Source of the DNA: an uncultured bacterium
Lineage (GTDB): Bacteria; Bacteroidota; Bacteroidia; Bacteroidales; Marinifilaceae
Length of the DNA: 41,655 nt
Reading direction: 5' to 3'
Assembly: GCA_905216195.1 (NCBI GenBank)
Contig: CAJMSX010000033.1
Span: forward strand, 1 to 41,655
Both the position numbers and the translations under genes were made by a program. Positions 24,665 to 33,276 of the stretch are shown here, in pieces (within the stretch, counting starts at the first letter, position 1; each line of letters starts with the position of its first letter). Below the pieces are notes generated by a model. That model did no database searches and had not been told where the DNA came from. It was given only the letters and a program-made list of their open reading frames with translations.

Positions 24665-25680
24665 AAATAAGTAAGGATATGCCGGGCCACCCGTTGGGGA
24701 GTAATGTCGGTCATACATTGCTGAAAAACGGCCCGTTTACATTTGCCGCTTCCGTCTTTGGTGCAAGGGCGGCAAGGCAGATCTACTTCCAGAATTTCCG
24801 CCTGTTTTCCCGAAGGAAATCCGAAAGCGGTAGGCCCCATCAGGGCCAGGGTTTTTATTCCGAAGAGATCAGCGGCGTGCATAAAACCGGTATCTGCACT
24901 GACTACGAGTTGGGATCGGTTTACCAGGTAACAGGATTCCAGCAGGGAAGTTTTTCCGGCCAGATTAGTTACCCGGTCGGGAGCGGCTTCCCGGATCGCT
25001 TCGCAAAACGTATCGGCAGGTCCGGCCAAAATGATAAAACGATAGTGGGGGAGCAGACGGACCAAATCGATCCAGTGTCCTACCGGCCAGCGCTTTTTAA
25101 CCCAGTTGGCCGAAGGAACCAGAGTAATGGTCCGGCTGTCGATATAAGGAGACAGTCGTGTGCTAAATTCCCGGGGGAAATACCAGTCGTGATAGTCGGA
25201 ATAAAAGTCGGTAATGCCCCATTTTTGCAGGGGCTTCTGATAAGAGACCATGCCCCGGAACGGCCAGGGAAATTTGTTGATACCCCAGCGGAAAAGTAAA
25301 AAGCGTTTCAGCCGTTCTTTGCTGCGTAAAACGGAAGCGGGGCGGGATTTCCAGAAGGACAGTAATTTTATCTTCAATACATTCGACCGGATGTTGCTAT
25401 GGGCGTCGTATATATAATCGAAATTTTCTTTTTTAAGTTGGTCTGCCATTTTTAAAAGTCCGCTTAAGCCTTCTTTTTTATCAAAGGCCCATATGCGGTG
25501 GATTCTTTTATCCATAGCCAGAAAAGAAGACATGTCTTTTCGGGCTATCCAATGGATTTCCGCTTGGGGGAAGTGGTTTTTTATTCCACTGATCACTCCC
25601 ATGCACTGGATGATGTCACCTATGGAACTGAACCGTATAATGAGGAATTTCGGAGATTGAAGCGTTTTTTTGTCTGTCAT
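24628..25680 (-). CDS. Glycosyltransferase family 9 (heptosyltransferase-like)
   Basis: The product is 350 aa. It has the GT9 layout: N-terminal FLIIRFSSIGDIIQCMGVI, mid-region LVPSANWVKKRWPVGHW, and C-terminal VVSADTGFMHAADLFG then LMGPTAFGFPSG, matching the ADP-heptose lipopolysaccharide transferase fold. It likely adds a sugar to lipid A core in the inner membrane. A Cys-rich patch (CRPCTKDGSGKCKR) near the C-terminus is seen in relatives. The 3' end overlaps the upstream plus-strand gene by 37 bp, tail to tail. Acceptor and donor are not certain. Confidence 0.9.
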   Translation of the reverse strand: MTDKKTLQSPKFLIIRFSSIGDIIQCMGVISGIKNHFPQAEIHWIARKDMSSFLAMDKRIHRIWAFDKKEGLSGLLKMADQLKKENFDYIYDAHSNIRSNVLKIKLLSFWKSRPASVLRSKERLKRFLLFRWGINKFPWPFRGMVSYQKPLQKWGITDFYSDYHDWYFPREFSTRLSPYIDSRTITLVPSANWVKKRWPVGHWIDLVRLLPHYRFIILAGPADTFCEAIREAAPDRVTNLAGKTSLLESCYLVNRSQLVVSADTGFMHAADLFGIKTLALMGPTAFGFPSGKQAEILEVDLPCRPCTKDGSGKCKRAVFQQCMTDITPQRVARHILTYFQAPSSNTGKGI

Positions 25681-25879
25681 CGTTGAATTCCGTTTTTGAG
25701 GTAACGAAGTTAAAAATTTATTCCCGATTCGTAAAAGTTCTGCATAAAAAGAATTATTTTCGTGTGATAAATAAGCGGGGGAGCCCGGGAAAGAAGGGAA
25801 CTTTCTGTCTGAGGTTGCGTAGAGAAAGTGAAAATAGCCGGATACAGCAGCCGGTTTTTATAAAATAAAGGAATCCGAG

Positions 25880-26611
25880 ATGAAAAAACACATCCCTAAT
25901 TTACTGACCGGTTTGAACGTCATGTCCGGCAGTATGTCTGTATTTATGGTTTTATACGGTCGTCCTGATTGGGCGGCTTTGTTTATTTTGGTGGGAATGT
26001 TTTTTGATTTTTTCGATGGGTTGGCTGCCCGCTTGTTGCATGTTAAGTCGGAAATGGGAAAGGAATTGGACTCCCTGGCTGATATCGTCAGTTTTGGTTT
26101 AGCACCGGCGGTATTGGCCCACCTGTTGATCCGATGGACGTTGCTGGGAGAGGAGGAGACGAGTATCTGGGTTTTGCCTGTATGGCAGCAATTTTTACTT
26201 TTCTTGCCCTTGATTATTCCGTTTTTCTCGGCTTTTCGTCTGGCTAAATTCAATTTGGATGTTCGTCAGTCGGTTTCCTTTATCGGAATGCCGGTTCCTG
26301 CTCACGCTTTATTCTGGGTAAGTCTGATGTATGCCCGATTATATTTGCCGGAAACCTATCAGATTTTATTCGGGAGTGTGTGGGTGCTTGCTGTGAGTGT
26401 AGTTGTGTTATCTCTCCTGTTAGTGAGTGAACTGCCTATGTTTTCCTTAAAAATTTCCGGTTTTTCCTGGAAGAATAATAAGATCCGGTATCTCTATTTT
26501 TCGTTATTGGTTGTCCTGTCCGTATGTATCGGATGGAGTGTAATCGTATTTATTATCCCCTTTTATATTTTATTTTGTGTATTGGAGGCTTTGCTTCATT
26601 TGAAGCAGTAA
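25880..26611 (+). CDS. pssA: CDP-diacylglycerol-serine O-phosphatidyltransferase PssA
   Basis: A 243-aa multi-pass membrane enzyme that makes phosphatidylserine from CDP-diacylglycerol and serine, the step toward phosphatidylethanolamine. The CDP-alcohol phosphotransferase motif DGx2ARx8Gx3Dx3D is complete: D46 G47, A50 R51, G60, D64 and D68. It continues with about six more helices. No psd (decarboxylase) gene is in the window. It converges on the HU gene with only 4 bp between the stops. Confidence 0.94.
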   Translation: MKKHIPNLLTGLNVMSGSMSVFMVLYGRPDWAALFILVGMFFDFFDGLAARLLHVKSEMGKELDSLADIVSFGLAPAVLAHLLIRWTLLGEEETSIWVLPVWQQFLLFLPLIIPFFSAFRLAKFNLDVRQSVSFIGMPVPAHALFWVSLMYARLYLPETYQILFGSVWVLAVSVVVLSLLLVSELPMFSLKISGFSWKNNKIRYLYFSLLVVLSVCIGWSVIVFIIPFYILFCVLEALLHLKQ

Positions 26612-26615
26612 GGGG

Positions 26616-27329
26616 TCATTGCTCTTGCCAGGGATCGTAATCGACATAGTCGTAATCCGGAGAAATGGCAATGCGTTTTTGAAAATGCCTGTGCACATCT
26701 TCCGGAAAGGAAGGGAGAATGGGTTGTACGGTAGAGGTATTGGTAATGGGCAGAAGAGCGGAGGAATCGGACAGATGCACGATACCGAAGCGGGTAATCA
26801 TGGCGATACCTGCGATTACGGCCGCTGCTGCTCCGTATTTCAGGGATTTGTGTATCCAGTTCCCCGAATCCATATTGATGTAGGCGGAAGTGGTCCGTCT
26901 ACCGGTTCCGGAAAAAAATTGCCGGCTATCCAAGCCTTCCATACCGAAACTTTCGGCCAGAAAGTTGGTATCGGATGGCCGGAAAATAACATTGAATCTC
27001 CGATCGGTATAAAAGGTACCGATATCTCCGAAAAGGATATGCTCTTTCTGATTGAGTCTCACCTGCAGTTCTTCGCAGAAGAGTTGTACCTGCCGCAAAG
27101 CTTTTTCATAAGTAATCTGTTCTTTCCCGGCTATCCAGTTGATTAAAAGACCGTCGTTTTGCACCAGGTTCCGGTTGAATAAAATGTCTTTTCCCGGGGG
27201 ATAGATCGTACCGTTGCTTTCATCGATGCGAGCGTTTTTATAATTGCAGATGAAGCCTCCGAAACCGGGGAGGATTACACAATCGTGTAAAAACAAGAGG
27301 TCCGATATGTATTCTATAAACTTATGCAT
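26616..27329 (-). CDS. HU-CCDC81 domain membrane protein
   Basis: The product is 237 aa. Two HU-like domains (about 1-65: FIEYISDLLFLHDCVILPGF; and 66-130: ITYEKALRQVQLFCEELQ) match the tandem bacterial CCDC81-type HU pair (PF18174/PF18175). A membrane helix follows (KYGAAAAVIAGIAMITRFG, about 182-200), then a short tail. Many relatives end in a SPOR domain that binds peptidoglycan; it is absent here. A -7 box ends 4 nt before the ATG, suggesting a leaderless mRNA. A role linking envelope and nucleoid or division is possible but unproved. Confidence 0.85.
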   Translation of the reverse strand: MHKFIEYISDLLFLHDCVILPGFGGFICNYKNARIDESNGTIYPPGKDILFNRNLVQNDGLLINWIAGKEQITYEKALRQVQLFCEELQVRLNQKEHILFGDIGTFYTDRRFNVIFRPSDTNFLAESFGMEGLDSRQFFSGTGRRTTSAYINMDSGNWIHKSLKYGAAAAVIAGIAMITRFGIVHLSDSSALLPITNTSTVQPILPSFPEDVHRHFQKRIAISPDYDYVDYDPWQEQ

Positions 27330-27333
27330 GGTA

Positions 27334-27341
27334 CAAAAATA
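27334..27341 (-). promoter_or_regulatory. -7 box 4 nt before the HU-CCDC81 start
   Basis: The minus strand reads TATTTTTG, exact TAnnTTTG, then TACC and the ATG. Predicted transcription starts at the start codon. Confidence 0.5.
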
Positions 27342-27456
27342 GATAAAAGAGCGGTAAGTTCCATAGAAATGCTTGGATTTTTATATAAATTTCATATTTT
27401 ATTGCTTACTTTGTATGCTTTGAATGAGAAACATTAACATTCTAAATTTTTACACG

Positions 27457-28476
27457 ATGAAAGTATTTGTTACAGGAGGTACCGGCTATATCGGTTCCCA
27501 TACGGTGGTTGAACTTCAGCAGAGCGGTTTTGAGGTTGTGATTGTGGACAATTTATCGAATTCCGATATACAGGTGTTAGACGGTATTGAAAAAATTACC
27601 GGCATTCGTCCTGAATTTGAGAAAATCGACTTAACGGATGCTGCGGCTACCCGTGATTTTTTTGCCCGTCATCGGGATATCCAGGCCGTTATTCATTTTG
27701 CGGCGCTCAAAGCGGTAGGAGAATCTGTTTATAAACCTTTGGAATACTATAAAAACAATTTGAACTCACTGATGAACGTATTGGAAAGTATGCGTGAATT
27801 CGGAGTAAAGAACCTGGTATTCTCTTCTTCCTGTACGGTTTACGGACAGGCCGATGTTTTGCCGGTTACCGAGCAGACGCCGCGAAAAGAGGCGGAATCG
27901 CCTTATGGGAATACCAAAGCGATGTGCGAAGATATCATGCGGGACTTGGCTAAGGTGGAAAAGGAAATGAATTTGATCGCTTTGCGTTATTTTAATCCCA
28001 TCGGAGCCCATCCTTCCGCTTGCATCGGAGAACTTCCCAACGGTATTCCGAATAATCTGCTTCCTTATCTGACGCAAACCGTCTCCGGTATCCGGGAACA
28101 GTTGAGCGTATTCGGAGACGATTACAATACGCCGGACGGGACTCCGATCCGGGATTATATAGATGTCGTGGATTTGGCGAAGGCGCACGTTGTAGCGATT
28201 CGCCGTTTGATCGACGGGAAAAATAAAACCAATTACGAATACTTCAATATAGGCACGGGGAAAGGCGTTTCTGTGCTGGAACTGATTCAGGCCTTCGAAA
28301 AAGCTACCGGTAAGAAAGTCAATTATAAAATTGTCGGACGCCGTGCCGGGGACATTGAAAAAGTTTGGGCGGATACTTCTTTCGCTAACCGTGAGCTGGG
28401 TTGGAAAGCGCAAATGCCTTTGGTAGATACCCTGGCGAACGCCTGGAGATGGCAAGAGAAATTGGATAAAAAATAA
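27457..28476 (+). CDS. galE: UDP-glucose 4-epimerase GalE
   Basis: The product is 339 aa from the ATG at 27457 (MKVFVTGGTGYIGSHT), the usual start; the earlier ATG at 27424 adds 11 unrelated residues. It has an NAD-binding GxxGxxG, then the catalytic Tyr and Lys in YGNTKAMCED and the SSS triplet before it (FSSSCTVYG). It interconverts UDP-glucose and UDP-galactose for surface polysaccharide. A strong hairpin follows at 28483-28531. Confidence 0.96.
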   Translation: MKVFVTGGTGYIGSHTVVELQQSGFEVVIVDNLSNSDIQVLDGIEKITGIRPEFEKIDLTDAAATRDFFARHRDIQAVIHFAALKAVGESVYKPLEYYKNNLNSLMNVLESMREFGVKNLVFSSSCTVYGQADVLPVTEQTPRKEAESPYGNTKAMCEDIMRDLAKVEKEMNLIALRYFNPIGAHPSACIGELPNGIPNNLLPYLTQTVSGIREQLSVFGDDYNTPDGTPIRDYIDVVDLAKAHVVAIRRLIDGKNKTNYEYFNIGTGKGVSVLELIQAFEKATGKKVNYKIVGRRAGDIEKVWADTSFANRELGWKAQMPLVDTLANAWRWQEKLDKK

Positions 28477-28482
28477 TCGGTG

Positions 28483-28531
28483 AGGAGAAGGGGGAGGGAG
28501 GATGCGGACATCTTCCCTCCTCGATTCTCCT
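28483..28531. terminator. Bidirectional terminator between galE and glmS
   Basis: GGAGGGAGGATG (28493-28504) pairs with CATCTTCCCTCC (28509-28520), 12 bp with one G-T pair and a 4-nt loop. An outer AGGAGAA (28483-28489)/TTCTCCT (28525-28531) extends it. It directly abuts the glmS stop, so it likely ends both convergent transcripts. Confidence 0.8.
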
Positions 28532-30370
28532 TTATTCCACGGTAACCGATTTAGCCAGGTTGCGGGGCATATCCACGTTACAATCTCTCAAGACCGCTAT
28601 ATGGTAAGAGAGTAATTGAAAGGGAATGACGGACAAAAGCGGGGAAAGCAATTCCAGGGTTTCCGGTATTTCAATGATGTGTTGAGCGATGGAAGATACC
28701 TGTTCGTCTCCCGGATTGACAAGCGCGATGACGTTTCCTTTACGGGACTCCACTTCCTTGATATTCGACACGATCTTTTCATAATAGGTATCCCGTGTAG
28801 CAATGACGAACACCGGCATCTTTTCGTCTATCAGGGCGATGGGGCCGTGCTTCATCTCGGCTGCCGGATAGCCTTCGGCGTGAATATAGGATATTTCTTT
28901 TAATTTCAGAGCGCCTTCCAGAGCGACGGGATACTGAACTCCCCGGCCGAGGTAAATCGCATTGCTGCAATCCTTGAGGCGGCCAGCCAGGGTTTTTATT
29001 TCGTCGTTTTTGTCCAGGATACGTTTGACTTTTTCAGGTAAAGCGGATAATTCTTGTATATAGGCGTTGTATTTCTCGGCGGTCAAGGTGCCTTTCCGGT
29101 ATCCCACCAATAGAGCGATCATGGTGAGTACCGCAATTTGAGCCGTAAAGGCTTTGGTCGAGGCCACTCCGATCTCCGGGCCTGCATGGGTATATACTCC
29201 GGCATGGGTTTCCCGGGCAATCCCGGAACCTACGACATTGCATATGCCCAGAACGGTGGCTCCTTTTTCCTTTGCTAATTTGATGGCGGCCAGGGTATCC
29301 GCGGTTTCTCCGCTTTGGGAAATGGCGATAACGATATCCTTCTCATCGATTACCGGGTTCCGGTAACGAAATTCGGAGGCGTATTCCACTTCTACCGGGA
29401 TGCGGGTCACTTCTTCCAATAAATATTCTCCGACCAGTCCTGCATGCCAGGAAGTGCCACAGCCGACGATCAGAATGCGTTTGGCTTCGACCAGGCGGGG
29501 GATCATTTCCGTAATCCCTCCCAGGAAAATGGCGGGAGTAGCCGGATTTATCCTTCCCCGTATGGTGTCCTGGACAGAATGTACCTGCTCATAAATTTCT
29601 TTTAACATGAAATGGGGAAATCCTCCTTTTTCGATTCTTTCAATGTCCAGGTCGACTTGCTGGATATCGGGAGAAAGTAAATCGTTATTGCGGGTTTTTA
29701 AAGAGAGTCCGTCTTTGCGTAAAACCGCGATATCGTCGTCGTTCAGATAAATGACGTTTTTGGTGTATTCAACGATGGGTGTAGCGTCCGATGCCGCAAA
29801 GTATTCCCGGTCGCCGACTCCGATAACCAGGGGACTTCCTTTACGGGTAGTGATGAGTTTATCTTGTTCATCGCTACACAGGATGACCAGACCGTAAGCG
29901 CCTACTACTTTGCTCAAAGCCAGGCGGACCGCTATTTCGGCATCAATGCCTCCTTTTAGATAAATATATTCGATCAGATTGACCAGTACTTCCGAATCTG
30001 TATCGCTTTTAAAAACGTAGCCTCTTTTGATCAGTTTTTCTTTCAATAAAGCATAGTTTTCAATGATTCCGTTATGGACCAAAGAAAATTTCCCGTGCAT
30101 GGAGGTATGAGGGTGGGCATTCGTATCGTTCGGTTCTCCGTGGGTGGCCCAACGGGTATGCCCCATTCCGATATGAGCGCGGACATCCGCATGCCGGATT
30201 TTTTCTTCCAGGTCATGTACCCGTCCCCGGGTTTTGTACACACTGATTTGATGATTATTGATTAAAGCGATTCCCGCTGAGTCGTAACCTCTGTATTCCA
30301 GTCTTTTTAAACCGGAGAGGAGGATGGGACAGGCCTCTTTCGGACCAATGTAAGCTACAATTCCACACAT
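28532..30370 (-). CDS. glmS: Glutamine-fructose-6-phosphate aminotransferase GlmS
   Basis: The product is 612 aa, normal length. The N-terminal nucleophile Cys2 opens the glutaminase domain (MCGIVAYIG, HTRWATHG, NGIIENY). Two SIS domains follow: GCGTSWHAGLVGEYLLEE and the second (IYLGRGVQYPVALEGALKLK), ending with the signature LAKSVTVE. It makes glucosamine-6-phosphate, the first committed step to peptidoglycan and LPS amino sugars. No glmS-type ribozyme structure is evident in the short upstream gap (about 90 bp). Confidence 0.97.
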   Translation of the reverse strand: MCGIVAYIGPKEACPILLSGLKRLEYRGYDSAGIALINNHQISVYKTRGRVHDLEEKIRHADVRAHIGMGHTRWATHGEPNDTNAHPHTSMHGKFSLVHNGIIENYALLKEKLIKRGYVFKSDTDSEVLVNLIEYIYLKGGIDAEIAVRLALSKVVGAYGLVILCSDEQDKLITTRKGSPLVIGVGDREYFAASDATPIVEYTKNVIYLNDDDIAVLRKDGLSLKTRNNDLLSPDIQQVDLDIERIEKGGFPHFMLKEIYEQVHSVQDTIRGRINPATPAIFLGGITEMIPRLVEAKRILIVGCGTSWHAGLVGEYLLEEVTRIPVEVEYASEFRYRNPVIDEKDIVIAISQSGETADTLAAIKLAKEKGATVLGICNVVGSGIARETHAGVYTHAGPEIGVASTKAFTAQIAVLTMIALLVGYRKGTLTAEKYNAYIQELSALPEKVKRILDKNDEIKTLAGRLKDCSNAIYLGRGVQYPVALEGALKLKEISYIHAEGYPAAEMKHGPIALIDEKMPVFVIATRDTYYEKIVSNIKEVESRKGNVIALVNPGDEQVSSIAQHIIEIPETLELLSPLLSVIPFQLLSYHIAVLRDCNVDMPRNLAKSVTVE

Positions 30371-30420
30371 ATAGGCTAAGTATTAGTAAATAAAAAAATT
30401 GTTGAAGTGTTTTTCATTAT

Positions 30421-30457
30421 AAAAAAAAGCTGTATAAGTTTGTTTCTTATACAGCTT
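30421..30457 (-). terminator. Strong intrinsic terminator of the GT5-like gene
   Basis: AAGCTGTATAAG (30427-30438) and CTTATACAGCTT (30446-30457) form a perfect 12-bp stem with a 7-nt loop; on the minus strand it is followed by a run of eight Ts. It starts 5 nt after the gene's stop. Confidence 0.92.
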
Positions 30458-30462
30458 CGTGC

Positions 30463-31278
30463 TTATTTCTTTGATTCGATGATCTTATCGAAAAAATCCG
30501 AATAAGTATCGATGTATTCCTCTTTATTCGGGCATTCCAGTACCGGTTTGCCCGTTTGGCAGGCGAAGTCTTTCAGTTCCTGGGAGACTTCCTGGTTATT
30601 AAAAATAATACCGTCCGAATAATGGAAAGCCAGTTTGTTGATGTTTTCGTGTGTCGGTTCTTTCACCAGAGTCACATCTTTTGCTTTTACCCCTTCCGTT
30701 TGCACCTTCTTCTGAAAATCGGGATGCAGAGTACCTTCGAATTTATCGTTGTAAGTGGAAAATACGACTTTCGAATGGGCAAAAGTCGGATCGTCGAAAT
30801 ATTCTTTTTTCAAATAAAGGGGCACTAAGGCCGTAAACCATCCCTGACAATAGATCAGATCCGGTGCCCACCTTAACTTTTTAACCGTTTCGAAAACCCC
30901 TCTTGCAAAAAAGATAGCTCTTTCGTCGTTGTCTTCAAAAAAGTTTCCGTTGTCATCCCGGATGATGTGTTTTCGCTGGAAATAGTCTTCATTATCGATA
31001 AAATAAACCTGCATACGTGCAGATTGTATAGAAGCTACTTTAATAATCAGCGGGTGATCCGTATCATTAATGATTAGATTCATGCCGGAAAGGCGGATAA
31101 CTTCATGCAATTGATTACGCCGTTCATTGATGCAGCCGAAGCGGGGCATAAATGTTCTGATTTCTTTTCCTTTTTCCTGTATCCCTTGAGGTAAATACCG
31201 CCCTATATGTGCCATCTCCGATTCGGGCAAGTAAGGGGTTATCTCTGAGGATATAAATAAAACCTTCTTTTTCGCCAT
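30463..31278 (-). CDS. Glycogen/starch synthase N-terminal (GT5) domain protein
   Basis: The product is 271 aa from the ATG at 31278 (MAKKKVLFISSEITPYL); the upstream in-frame TTG at 31293 is unlikely. It has the GT5 N-terminal Rossmann domain (GIQEKGKEIRTFMPRFG, ARGVFETVKKLRWAPDLIYC, VFSTYNDKFEGTLHPDF) but stops where the C-terminal GT-B half, with the nucleotide-sugar site, should begin. Short proteins of this kind exist in Bacteroidetes. As a half-enzyme it may not be a synthase. It has a well-matched promoter at 31305-31336. Confidence 0.82.
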   Translation of the reverse strand: MAKKKVLFISSEITPYLPESEMAHIGRYLPQGIQEKGKEIRTFMPRFGCINERRNQLHEVIRLSGMNLIINDTDHPLIIKVASIQSARMQVYFIDNEDYFQRKHIIRDDNGNFFEDNDERAIFFARGVFETVKKLRWAPDLIYCQGWFTALVPLYLKKEYFDDPTFAHSKVVFSTYNDKFEGTLHPDFQKKVQTEGVKAKDVTLVKEPTHENINKLAFHYSDGIIFNNQEVSQELKDFACQTGKPVLECPNKEEYIDTYSDFFDKIIESKK

Positions 31279-31304
31279 AATATGTATTCCCAAAAAAAAT
31301 CATA

Positions 31305-31336
31305 CAAAGATACACAATAAAGTTTAGAAATCAAAA
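31305..31336 (-). promoter_or_regulatory. Complete Bacteroidetes-type promoter for the GT5-like gene
   Basis: On the minus strand, TTTTG (31332-31336) is followed by exactly 19 bp and TATCTTTG (31305-31312): both boxes and spacing match the consensus. This is the cleanest such promoter in the window. Confidence 0.8.
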
Positions 31337-31410
31337 GGTTAAAAGTTTTATCTCCCGGGAACACACTTACAAATTTTCACTTTCGGTTTTAATATTTCGG
31401 AATTTTCGTT

Positions 31411-31418
31411 TATATTTG
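31411..31418 (+). promoter_or_regulatory. -7 box for yraN
   Basis: TATATTTG, exact TAnnTTTG match, 15 nt before the ATG at 31434. Confidence 0.5.
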
Positions 31419-31433
31419 GTTAAAACTTAGCGG

Positions 31434-31787
31434 ATGGACAGGCGTTATGATTTCGGTCGGCGGGGGGAAGAAAAAGCAGTGGCTTATCTGGAAAAAGCGG
31501 GGTATATCGTTTTGGAACGGAACTGGAGGATAGGGCATAAGGAGATCGATATTCTCTGTACGGACGGAGATTTGCTGATTGTTGTCGAAGTAAAGACGCG
31601 GAAGGAAGAGACCGAATATCCCTGGGAATTGCTGGATGAGAAGAAAAGGCGGAATTTAAGGCAGGCAGCCGGGGCTTATATCCGGAGAAATAAATTGGAA
31701 AAAGAGGTCAGGTTCGATCTGATTCTCGTTACCGGCTCCGATTTCGATATCCGGCATATTCCGGACTTTATGTTGATATTTGATTGA
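31434..31787 (+). CDS. yraN: YraN/UPF0102 nuclease-fold protein
   Basis: The product is 117 aa. It shows the UPF0102 pattern RRGEEKAVAYLEKAGY, NWR.GHKEIDIL, and the nuclease core D..L.VVEVKTR (an ExK-type restriction-nuclease fold). The family is widespread and presumed to be a Holliday-junction-type or DNA-repair nuclease; its reaction is not settled. It is divergent from the GT5-like gene and 42 bp upstream of the OsmC-like gene. Confidence 0.9.
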   Translation: MDRRYDFGRRGEEKAVAYLEKAGYIVLERNWRIGHKEIDILCTDGDLLIVVEVKTRKEETEYPWELLDEKKRRNLRQAAGAYIRRNKLEKEVRFDLILVTGSDFDIRHIPDFMLIFD

Positions 31788-31829
31788 AATACAATAAATG
31801 GAATACATTATTTTTAAAGAATTGAAATT

Positions 31830-32237
31830 ATGGCTACAGTAAAAGCAAGGTATTTAGGGGATCTTCGGGTAGAATGTGAACATGTACAGAGCGGAACGAA
31901 AATCGTAACGGATGCTCCGGTGGATAATCACGGGAAAGGGGAGGCTTTTTCTCCGACCGATTTATGTGCTACCTCTTTGGCAGCTTGTATGATGACTATT
32001 ATGGGGTTATATGCTCAGAATGTCGGTATCGACATTCGCGGGACCGAAATAGAGATTACCAAGGCTATGGCGGCGGAACCGAGGCGAATCGGGGAAATTA
32101 CGGTAATTTTTCATATGCCGGACCGGGCTTATACCGAAAAGGATAAGAAAGCGTTGGAACGGGCTGCTCACACTTGTCCCGTACATTTTAGTCTTGGTGA
32201 AAACGTGAAGCAATCCATTTTATTTCAGTGGAAATAG
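31830..32237 (+). CDS. OsmC/Ohr-family thiol peroxidase-like protein
   Basis: The product is 135 aa. Conserved cysteines C46 (SPTDLCATSLAAC) and C116 (HTCPVHFSL) are the redox pair of the OsmC/Ohr fold, which reduces organic hydroperoxides. The overall pattern is more like the YhfA-type OsmC branch than Ohr. It likely protects against peroxide. Confidence 0.9.
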   Translation: MATVKARYLGDLRVECEHVQSGTKIVTDAPVDNHGKGEAFSPTDLCATSLAACMMTIMGLYAQNVGIDIRGTEIEITKAMAAEPRRIGEITVIFHMPDRAYTEKDKKALERAAHTCPVHFSLGENVKQSILFQWK

Positions 32238-32458
32238 GACCGTACTCCGGGGATTTTTGTTCAGTGTCCGACCGGGTGGAAACTGGTCGGGAAGGTTGAA
32301 ATCCGGTGTTTCGGAAGGCTAACGTTATTTTTTGATTCATGACTCTATTTTGAAATAAATAGGAAATTTTTATTTGAATGATCAGCGGATTTTGCCGGCT
32401 AAGCACATAATCAGGATGGTTTACCCGGTAATCCTGCGGTAAAACGGTCTATATACCT

Positions 32459-33157
32459 ATGAGAAAAAAATGGAAAAAATGGAAGATCTGGCATACTATT
32501 AAAAACTATCTGGTTCAACTTTCCGTCGTTGTGTTGGGTATATTTATTACTTTCGGAATTAGTGATTATATAAAAGAAAAACAGGAACGAAAAGAATTCC
32601 GACAGTTGATATTTTTTTTAAAAACCGAATTGGAAAATAATCTGTCTTATTTGCAGAAAAACCGGCGGGACTTTGAATATATGAGAAGGGGAACGGAGTT
32701 GATTTACCAGGTAAAAGGGGAGTGCCGGAAATTACCCCTCGATACGTTGAAGACTTATTACAACCTGCCTTTGTATTATTCTTCGTTTGCGTATAATCAG
32801 TATGCGATGGATTTGATCCGGGATAAAGCTTCTTCTCAATCGTTCAGCAGTCCGGAGCTTCTGTTCAATTTACTGGATTGTTATGTCAGTTTGCAATCCT
32901 ATAAAGAAAACGTGGAACGCTATACGCAGAAAATATACGACAGTTTATCCGATATCCGGGTCGATTTCATTTATAATTATGCGGAAAACAACGATATTCT
33001 GGGTCATTGGGAGTATTTAATGAAATTCCAGGGGGTAAGAAATCGTATGCTGGACTTCGGAAATTTGAAGGACTATATCCGGCAGGCAGAGAATAACGAG
33101 AAGAAGATAGGGGAGGTGTTGGCTAAATTGGAAAAGGAATTGAAGGAAGAGTCCTGA
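32459..33157 (+). CDS. Single-helix membrane protein, DUF6090-like
   Basis: The product is 232 aa. A highly basic start (MRKKWKKWKIW) precedes one membrane helix (QLSVVVLGIFITFGISDYIKE, about 20-38), followed by a helical, coiled-coil-prone outer domain. The helix followed by 'KEKQERKEF...L..EL..N' resembles DUF6090 proteins of Bacteroidetes. Function unknown. The 220-bp gap before it holds one short inverted repeat (CCGACC/GGTCGG) and no gene. Confidence 0.65.
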   Translation: MRKKWKKWKIWHTIKNYLVQLSVVVLGIFITFGISDYIKEKQERKEFRQLIFFLKTELENNLSYLQKNRRDFEYMRRGTELIYQVKGECRKLPLDTLKTYYNLPLYYSSFAYNQYAMDLIRDKASSQSFSSPELLFNLLDCYVSLQSYKENVERYTQKIYDSLSDIRVDFIYNYAENNDILGHWEYLMKFQGVRNRMLDFGNLKDYIRQAENNEKKIGEVLAKLEKELKEES

Positions 33158-33276
33158 AAACCGGAACTGAAACTATTTGAGATGAAAATCCGTTTAGGTT
33201 AAATTAACTGTGAAATCTTTCAGTACTAATCGGGAGCGGATAAAAGGGAGGAAGGGGTTTTAATATCAAACGGATT

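Noticed and set aside
30371..30462. glmS ribozyme upstream of glmS
   Set aside because: The gap is about 90 bp and shows only the terminator of the other gene and AT-rich DNA.
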